This document shows, in pieces, positions 1 to 4,206 of a DNA stretch of 6,405 bases. Origin of the DNA: Candidatus Woykebacteria bacterium GWB1_45_5 (GTDB lineage: Bacteria > Patescibacteriota > Microgenomatia > Woykebacterales > RBG-16-39-9b); NCBI GenBank assembly GCA_001816645.1, contig MHCO01000033.1, positions 4,354 through 10,758 on the forward strand, read 5' to 3'. Position 1 is the stretch's first letter. The number at the start of each line of letters is the position of its first letter. Below the pieces are notes generated by a model. It saw only the letters and a program-made list of their open reading frames with translations. It was not told the origin of the DNA and searched no databases. The translations under genes and the position numbers were made by a program.

Positions 1-978
1 ATTGATGAGATTCACCGTTGGAACAAATCTCAACAAGCTCTTCTTTTGCCATCTGTTGAAGATGGAACAATAATTTTAATAGGTGCAACCACTGAAAACC
101 CTTCCTTCGAAGTAATTGGGCCCCTTCTTTCCCGCAGCAAGGTTTTAATCCTAAATCGACTGGGAGAAGATGACATCAAAGAAATTATCGACCTTGCTCT
201 AAAAGACAAAGACCGTGGGCTAGGAAAGTACAACGCCCAATTAACTAGCGAAGCCAAAAAGTTACTTTTGGAAGCAGCCAACGGCGATGCTCGGGTGGTT
301 TTGAATGCTTTGGAGATCGCGACCAATCTAACTCGGACCACCGACGGTAAGCGAGTAGTTAATCAAGAAAAAATGGCCCAGGCTTTACAATCTCGAAAAC
401 TCTTATACGATAAAACTGGCGAGGAGCATTACAACACTATCTCCGCTTTTATAAAATCGCTCCGCGGCTCTGATCCGGATGCTGCAGTTTATTGGTTGGC
501 AAGAATGTTGGAGGCAGGGGATGATCCGGAGTTTATCGCCCGGCGGATGATAATCCTTGCTAGCGAAGACGTTGGTAATGCTGATCCCAAGGCCCTACAA
601 GTTGCTGTCGCTGCTGCCCAAGCCCTACAATTTGTTGGCTTACCCGAAGCCGCTTTGAATCTTGCCCATGCTGCTACTTATCTTGCCTCAACACCAAAAT
701 CCAACGCATCATATATCGCTTTAAAAAATGCCAGGGAGGATGTCAGGAAAACTTTAAATGAGCCAGTCCCACTGCATCTTCGAAATCCAGTGACAAAACT
801 GATGGGAGAAGTAGGTTACGGCCGCAACTACAAATACGCCCACGATTTTCCCGCTGGTTTCGCAAAACAACAATTCCTACCAGATAAATTAAAAGGCAGA
901 AAATATTACCACCCCAAAGATATCGGCTATGAAGCTTACATCAAAAAACACCTTGATAAACTCCAGTCCTCCAAATAG
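1..978 (+). CDS. rarA: Replication-associated recombination protein A (RarA/MgsA), 5'-truncated by window
   Basis: RarA (MgsA, related to eukaryotic WRNIP1) is a cytoplasmic clamp-loader-like AAA+ ATPase acting at stalled replication forks and gaps. The reading frame is open from base 1, so the gene starts upstream; 325 residues are visible. The family is usually about 420-450 residues, so roughly 100-120 N-terminal residues with Walker A are missing. Visible residues 1-7 are the Walker B/box IDEIHRW (the family usually has F for W), 28-38 the sensor-1 block GATTENPSFEV, and R45 in LLSRS the likely arginine finger. A lid helical region follows, then the family-specific C-terminal tetramerisation domain from about YDKTGEEHYN (136-145) through SEDVGNADP (188-196). 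A TTG at base 46 could be mistaken for a start, but it lies inside the AAA+ core. The stop is TAG at 976-978. Family assignment is very secure. Confidence 0.96.
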   Translation: MDEIHRWNKSQQALLLPSVEDGTIILIGATTENPSFEVIGPLLSRSKVLILNRLGEDDIKEIIDLALKDKDRGLGKYNAQLTSEAKKLLLEAANGDARVVLNALEIATNLTRTTDGKRVVNQEKMAQALQSRKLLYDKTGEEHYNTISAFIKSLRGSDPDAAVYWLARMLEAGDDPEFIARRMIILASEDVGNADPKALQVAVAAAQALQFVGLPEAALNLAHAATYLASTPKSNASYIALKNAREDVRKTLNEPVPLHLRNPVTKLMGEVGYGRNYKYAHDFPAGFAKQQFLPDKLKGRKYYHPKDIGYEAYIKKHLDKLQSSK

Positions 979-982
979 TTGC

Positions 983-1011
983 TTAACTTCTCACTAAATC
1001 AAGGGTAAAAT
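983..1011 (+). promoter_or_regulatory. Candidate sigma70-type promoter giving a leaderless or near-leaderless transcript
   Basis: TTAACT (983-988, 4 of 6 to the -35 consensus) is separated by 17 nt from TAAAAT (1006-1011, 5 of 6 to the -10 consensus). Initiation about 7 nt after the -10 box would fall near 1018, only two or three bases before the ATG at 1021. The mRNA would then be nearly leaderless, which fits the absence of a Shine-Dalgarno upstream of 1021. It would drive the microprotein gene and the overlapping treT-like gene. Inferred from hexamer matches and spacing only. Confidence 0.5.
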
Positions 1012-1020
1012 AGTCGTAGA

Positions 1021-1134
1021 ATGAAAAAACGCGGAAAGGGACCTGGTTACCGGACGCCAAGTTGGTTTAAAGGAAGGGTTACAAAGCAAAAAGGAAAAAG
1101 GAAGAAAAGCGACTTTGGTAGCTACAAAAAATGA
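1021..1134 (+). CDS. Hypothetical 37-residue strongly basic microprotein
   Basis: The frame starts at ATG 1021, runs 37 codons and ends at TGA 1132-1134, overlapping the next gene's ATG by the ATGA arrangement typical of translational coupling. It contains 11 Lys and 4 Arg against a single Asp (D31), with several Gly and an aromatic central stretch (Y10 to F16). This composition fits a nucleic-acid- or ribosome-associated peptide or an unstructured tail, but I recognise no family. Support for a real gene is the ATGA junction, the well-placed promoter about 10 nt upstream, and the fact that the treT-like ATG has no Shine-Dalgarno of its own. It could instead be only a translated leader whose role is to deliver ribosomes to the downstream start. 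No function is assigned. Confidence 0.5.
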   Translation: MKKRGKGPGYRTPSWFKGRVTKQKGKRKKSDFGSYKK

Positions 1135-2369
1135 TTGAGGAAGTAAAGTTAAAACAAATCAAATTGGCTGCTTATAAAGATTTAATTTCTGCGGAAGATT
1201 ATGCGGAAATTGAAAAACTGGCCAAAGATTTGGCTGGCATAAAGGTAGTCCATCTCAATACTACCTCAACCGGTGGGGGAGTAGCCGAGATTCTTTTGAG
1301 CCTTGTCCCGCTTTTAAAAGGTGTTGGAATAAACGCTGATTGGTACACTATTAGTGCCCCGAAAAAATTCTTTGAGATCACCAAACAGATCCATAATTTC
1401 CTCCAAGGTAAAAAAGGCGATTTGTCTGATGCTCAAAGGGAGTTTTACCTGAAAGTCAACCAAGAAGTCGCTGCAGATTTTGCTGCCATAACCGCTGACA
1501 TCTGGATTATTCATGATCCTCAAGTCGCCGCAGTGATAGAGTATCACCCAAACCTCCACCCAAGCGCCTGGCGCTGTCATATCGATACCTCACACCCCAA
1601 CGTCTTTGTTTGGCACTTCCTTTCAACATTCGCCCAAAAGTACGATCGTTATATTTTTACAATGCGAAAATATCTCGGCCCGGGACTTGACTTTAAAAAG
1701 GCAGTTGTGTTCACAGAGGCCATAGACCCCTTAAACCGAAAAAACAAGGCTATAAGCAAAATAAAAGCAGAAAAGGTGATTGAACGCTTTGGGTTAGATC
1801 CACAACGACCACTAATTACTCAAGTTTCTCGCTTTGATCCCTGGAAAGATCCTTGGGGGGTGATCGATGCTTACCGAGTCGCTAAAAAAGAATTTCCAAA
1901 CATCCAACTCGCTTTGATCGGCTCTTTCGCCTCTGACGACCCTGAGGCTTACAACATCGTTGGTGATTTAAAAAAATACGCCAAAGGAGATCCGAATATT
2001 TTTATCCTCAGCAACCAGGATGGGGTAGGATACAGAGAGGTTAATGGCTTTCAAGTTGCTAGCAGGGTTATTTTGCAGAAGTCTACCCGCGAAGGCTTCG
2101 GACTAACTGTCTCAGAGGCAATGTGGAAGGGAAAACCAGTAATCGGTGGAAAGGCGGGAGGAATTGTTGAGCAAATTGCCGATGGCGAGACTGGTTTTTT
2201 GGTAACAACTGCTACCCAAGCCGCAGAAAAAATAATTTATTTATTAAAAAATCCAAAAATTGCAGAAAAAATGGGGCGGGTGGGGAAAGCGCGCGTCAGG
2301 GAAAAGTTTTTAATCACTCGGCTCCTCCGCGACCATCTCCGGCTTTACGATGAATTAGTCCAAAGTTAA
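1131..2369 (+). CDS. treT: GT4-family glycosyltransferase, probable trehalose synthase TreT
   Basis: TreT transfers glucose from a nucleotide-glucose donor (ADP- or UDP-glucose) to free glucose to make trehalose in the cytoplasm, a compatible solute and stress protectant. The protein has 412 residues, matching the roughly 410-residue TreT family. The N-terminal GT-B half has STGGGVAEI (46-53) at the first nucleotide-fold loop, HDPQ (128-131) and RCHIDTS (148-154), all typical of TreT-like enzymes, then EAIDPLNRKN (196-205). The C-terminal half has VSRFDPWKDP (232-241) with the donor-site Arg and Lys, and the GT4 E-x7-E signature at E321 to E329 in REGFGLTVSEAMWKG. The start at ATG 1131 overlaps the stop of the upstream microprotein and has no Shine-Dalgarno, suggesting coupled translation. 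No other trehalose gene is nearby. The glycosyltransferase family is certain; trehalose specificity rests on motif resemblance. Confidence 0.85.
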   Translation: MIEEVKLKQIKLAAYKDLISAEDYAEIEKLAKDLAGIKVVHLNTTSTGGGVAEILLSLVPLLKGVGINADWYTISAPKKFFEITKQIHNFLQGKKGDLSDAQREFYLKVNQEVAADFAAITADIWIIHDPQVAAVIEYHPNLHPSAWRCHIDTSHPNVFVWHFLSTFAQKYDRYIFTMRKYLGPGLDFKKAVVFTEAIDPLNRKNKAISKIKAEKVIERFGLDPQRPLITQVSRFDPWKDPWGVIDAYRVAKKEFPNIQLALIGSFASDDPEAYNIVGDLKKYAKGDPNIFILSNQDGVGYREVNGFQVASRVILQKSTREGFGLTVSEAMWKGKPVIGGKAGGIVEQIADGETGFLVTTATQAAEKIIYLLKNPKIAEKMGRVGKARVREKFLITRLLRDHLRLYDELVQS

Positions 2370-2400
2370 GTTCCAAGGTCGGACCTTCGAACCTAACTTT
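2362..2400 (+). terminator. Strong hairpin across the treT stop, terminator-like without a U-tract
   Basis: The segment folds into one long imperfect hairpin. AAAGTT (2362-2367) pairs with AACTTT (2395-2400), one A-T pair and one A/C mismatch follow, GTTC pairs with GAAC, a C/C mismatch follows, and AAGGT pairs with ACCTT around a CGG loop. The left arm includes the TAA stop of the treT-like gene (2367-2369), a usual position for a 3' end structure. The DNA after it (CGGAAATCG) has no run of T, so intrinsic termination would be weak. It may instead protect the mRNA 3' end or take part in the alternating pairing described for 2362-2441. Confidence 0.5.
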
Positions 2401-2441
2401 CGGAAATCGAAGTTGAAGGACAGGCCTTTAAGCCCAAACTT

Positions 2442-2957
2442 ATGAGAAGACAACCGACAAGTCAAATAATTTTTTCTTTAGTTTGGGCCGCTCCAATATT
2501 ACTTCTTGCCATCTATTTAGCATTTAAAGTAGGTCTATGGGTGGATCGGGTTCTTAACTTTCCAAGCCCGTTTATCGAACCAGCAAATTTGGTTTTTGGT
2601 CTGATCTTGTGGGCGGCCTTCCTTCCTCTTTATTATCTGGGTGTTTATTATTTGATTCTCCGCGGTGGCGGCAGCCCAAATCCATGGCAAGCCTCACCAG
2701 TCAATCTAGTAACAACCGGCCCTTACAAATATATCCGCCACCCAATGAATCTTTCTTATCCTTTTTTAATTTTAGGAATAGCCGCTTTTTTGAATTCATT
2801 CTCCGCCGTTTTTTTCGTCACCCCAGCTTCAGCCTTAATCTTCTGGTACCATGGATTGGTAATTCAAGAAGGGGGACTGATAAAACAATTTGGTAAAGAA
2901 TACCTCGACTACAAACACAAAACCGGCGCTTTTATTCCAAAATTTCTGAGGCAATAA
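2442..2957 (+). CDS. Isoprenylcysteine carboxyl methyltransferase (ICMT/PEMT-like) family membrane protein
   Basis: This 171-residue integral membrane protein belongs to the ICMT-like superfamily of small S-adenosylmethionine-dependent methyltransferases. Bacterial members are mostly uncharacterised and need not act on prenylated cysteine. Hydrophobic segments lie at about 9-30 and 48-73, with a hairpin of two at about 104-135. The cofactor-site signature GPYKYIRHPMN is at 93-103. The C-terminal signature has E143 and FGKEYLDY (150-157), where the family normally has an EE pair followed by FG-EY-Y and a basic IP ending, here GAFIPKF. The start at ATG 2442 is the only plausible one, since no in-frame start codon lies just upstream. 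No Shine-Dalgarno is at usable distance; an AAGGA at 2416-2420 is 21 nt away. It sits 72 nt after the treT-like stop, so it may share that transcript or be separated from it by the hairpin. The substrate is unknown. Confidence 0.85.
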   Translation: MRRQPTSQIIFSLVWAAPILLLAIYLAFKVGLWVDRVLNFPSPFIEPANLVFGLILWAAFLPLYYLGVYYLILRGGGSPNPWQASPVNLVTTGPYKYIRHPMNLSYPFLILGIAAFLNSFSAVFFVTPASALIFWYHGLVIQEGGLIKQFGKEYLDYKHKTGAFIPKFLRQ

Positions 2958-3007
2958 AAGCCCGTGCGTCAAGACCAGACCTTAGAGGCTAAATTAACTT
3001 CCCCGAT

Positions 3008-3036
3008 TTGCCCTCTGGTGTATAATCGCATATAAA
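3008..3036 (+). promoter_or_regulatory. Candidate promoter for the CAP-domain gene
   Basis: TTGCCC (3008-3013, 4 of 6) and TATAAA (3031-3036, 5 of 6) are spaced by exactly 17 nt, which would give a start near 3043 and a short leader carrying the Shine-Dalgarno. A perfect TATAAT lies between them at 3021-3026 and could be the real -10 box, but it has no good -35 at the right distance. Either choice places a promoter in the 2958-3064 gap, so the CAP gene probably has its own transcript. Confidence 0.5.
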
Positions 3037-3049
3037 TAAACCATCCCGT

Positions 3050-3054
3050 GGAGG
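3050..3054 (+). promoter_or_regulatory. Shine-Dalgarno GGAGG deciding the CAP-gene start
   Basis: GGAGG is the only strong Shine-Dalgarno in front of a gene in this window. It lies one base before ATG 3056, too close to serve it, but 10 nt before the in-frame ATG at 3065. This is the main reason for starting the protein at 3065. Confidence 0.65.
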
Positions 3055-3064
3055 AATGGAGAAA

Positions 3065-3664
3065 ATGCCCAACACAAGGAAGTGGGGAAGAGATCTTGTT
3101 CTTGCTCTAATAGTCATTCTCAGTGTCTCACTGACCTTGGCTATCGTCATTGATAGACTAACGGGTGAAGAACCAAGAAACCAAGCCAGAAGCGGGGTAG
3201 AGGTCTCCGTATTGCCGACACCCACACCGCAAGCTTCGGTACCATCAGTAACATTAGACGGGGTAACTTTAGCACCGCTAGAAGCGGGGCTGACCGCACG
3301 GCTTAACGCAGGGCGGACCGCCGCTGGTCTGCCGCCCCTGGTAGTGGACGCAGATCTAGTGGCTATCGCCAGGATTCGCTCAAAAGACATGGCCACCAAC
3401 GGGTACCTCGAGCACACCAGCCCAGAAGGTGAAAGCGCTTTTACTCTGCTCGATCAGTGGCGCATCCCTTATGCGTGGGCCGGTGAGAACTTAGCCCTCG
3501 ATAACTATCCCCTTGGTGAAACAGTTGCTGTCACGCTCGAGGGTTTGATGGCCAGTCCTCCTCACCGGGACAACATTCTCAACCCCAACTACACACGGAT
3601 AGGGGTAGGATACGCTGAAGGCAACGGCGGCACGCATTACTACACCATCGTTTTTGTAGGATAG
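3065..3664 (+). CDS. Membrane-anchored extracellular CAP/SCP-domain protein (YkwD-like)
   Basis: The protein has 199 residues from ATG 3065. A basic start (K6, R5, R9) is followed by a hydrophobic helix at about 11-30, best read as an uncleaved signal anchor with no lipobox. A linker rich in Pro, Thr and Ser (about 35-70, with PTPTP at 51-55) leads to a CAP domain at about 74-199. Its signatures are EHTSPEG (116-122, H117), AGENLA (139-144, E141), SPPHRDNIL (164-172, H167) and RIGVGYA (178-184). These give the His/Glu cavity residues of the bacterial SCP-like family, where SPGHR is usual and SPPHR is seen here. Such proteins are secreted or surface-tethered, and their bacterial biochemistry is mostly undefined. 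The gene is visibly richer in G and C than its neighbours and alone has a strong Shine-Dalgarno, which may hint at acquisition or at higher expression. The domain call is secure; its role is not. Confidence 0.9.
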   Translation: MPNTRKWGRDLVLALIVILSVSLTLAIVIDRLTGEEPRNQARSGVEVSVLPTPTPQASVPSVTLDGVTLAPLEAGLTARLNAGRTAAGLPPLVVDADLVAIARIRSKDMATNGYLEHTSPEGESAFTLLDQWRIPYAWAGENLALDNYPLGETVAVTLEGLMASPPHRDNILNPNYTRIGVGYAEGNGGTHYYTIVFVG

Positions 3665-3698
3665 GAAAGTCCGCTACTACACTTGCCCGCAGAAACAA

Positions 3699-3728
3699 GG
3701 CTGGTGAGCGAATCTTTCGCCACCAGCC
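3699..3728 (+). terminator. Compact 13-bp hairpin after the CAP gene, probable terminator
   Basis: GGCTGGTG (3699-3706) pairs with CACCAGCC (3721-3728). After one bulged A (3707), GCGAA (3708-3712) pairs with TTCGC (3716-3720) around a TCT triloop. The following bases (CAACTCTTCTTAG) are pyrimidine-rich but not a true U-tract. On the opposite strand the stem would be followed by TTGTTTCT, equally moderate. Its place 35 nt after the CAP stop and before an independently promoted gene fits a terminator. The rest of the 3665-3846 gap shows only a small AGGT-CCAC-ACCT inverted repeat (3751-3762) and the candidate promoter near its end. Confidence 0.5.
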
Positions 3729-3827
3729 CAACTCTTCTTAGTGGGAATTTAGGTCCACACCTCGAAGGCGTAAAGGAAACAAAAGTTCTCGCAAAACACA
3801 GGCTACTAGATCCCGCCACTCAAAATC

Positions 3828-3836
3828 TGCTAAACT
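3828..3836 (+). promoter_or_regulatory. Candidate extended -10 box for the membrane protein/AAA+ module
   Basis: TGC followed by TAAACT (4 of 6 to TATAAT) forms an extended -10 element (TGn then hexamer), with no convincing -35 at 16-18 nt. It ends 10 nt before ATG 3847, so transcription would begin about 3-4 nt before the start codon. This leaves no room for a Shine-Dalgarno, the same geometry as in front of 1021. Confidence 0.4.
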
Positions 3837-3846
3837 AGAACTAACG

Positions 3847-4206
3847 ATGGAAAAACCTGCCGTTTCTATTTATTTGGCGAAACTGCCATTTGTATTCTTT
3901 CATTGGTGGTTTCTGGAAGCGCCGTTGACGCTACTTAAAATTCTACGCTTTATTTTTGCGGCTTTTGCCCATCTTTTTTCCTTCAAAGAACTTTTTACCA
4001 CTTTCTTCCAGCCTTGGAAGAACGAATATCGTGAGGGTTTAGTCCGCACGGCGATTGTCGTCGGAGTAGTCTTTAAAACCATTCTGATTTTCTTTGACCT
4101 TTTCCTTTTCGGCGTTCTTTTAGCTCTTGAGCTTGTAATTTTCTTCGGTTGGTTTGCCCTTCCGGCTATAGTTTTAATTTCTTTATATGGAGCAATTTTT
4201 GCCTAA
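3847..4206 (+). CDS. Small multi-spanning membrane protein of unknown function, coupled to the AAA+ gene
   Basis: This 119-residue protein is almost wholly hydrophobic. A first hydrophobic stretch at about 8-46 is broken near EAP (24-26), a second runs at about 66-99 and a third at about 100-118, so three or four membrane passes are likely. The only clearly polar loop is FFQPWKNEYREGL (53-65), whose Pro-Trp-Lys core looks like a family signature. I recall similar small membrane proteins with an F-x-PWK loop in Patescibacteria, but I cannot name a family. Its last 20 bases overlap the start of the membrane-anchored Clp-like ATPase, pointing to coupled translation and probably a shared complex. 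The start at ATG 3847 has no Shine-Dalgarno and follows a possible extended -10 box by 10 nt. It could be a membrane partner, assembly factor or substrate gate for the ATPase; this is inference from position only. Confidence 0.8.
   Translation: MEKPAVSIYLAKLPFVFFHWWFLEAPLTLLKILRFIFAAFAHLFSFKELFTTFFQPWKNEYREGLVRTAIVVGVVFKTILIFFDLFLFGVLLALELVIFFGWFALPAIVLISLYGAIFA

Noticed and set aside
46..48. TTG as start of a 310-residue protein
   Set aside because: The same frame is open to base 1 and encodes the RarA Walker B motif before this codon, so the gene begins upstream of the window.
30..341. Minus-strand open frame of 103 codons
   Set aside because: It lies wholly antisense to conserved RarA sequence, and its translation shows no recognisable motif. 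Other minus-strand frames over the treT-like, CAP and ATPase genes (for example 1314-1580, 2989-3417, 4612-4938, 5083-5536, 5680-5981, 6067-6315) were rejected for the same reason.
2609..2896. Plus-strand 95-codon frame inside the ICMT-like gene
   Set aside because: It is in another frame of a gene with clear family motifs, and its Ser/Pro/Arg-rich translation resembles no protein.
2965..3000. Partial similarity between 2975-2993 and the hairpin region at 2380-2396 (GACCTT, then CTAA at a matching distance), as a possible repeat family
   Set aside because: About 12 of 15 positions match with no conserved stem and no third clear copy, which is within chance.
3056..3058. ATG as start of the CAP-domain protein
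   Set aside because: It is one base from the GGAGG, too close for initiation. The in-frame ATG at 3065 has usable spacing and costs only three residues. The two choices cannot be fully separated.
3664..3675. GGAAAGTCC resembling a conserved piece of bacterial RNase P RNA
   Set aside because: None of the other conserved RNase P segments (the ACAGAA box, the GGTAA blocks, the closing P4 strand) occurs downstream, and a protein gene begins less than 200 nt later. Chance match.
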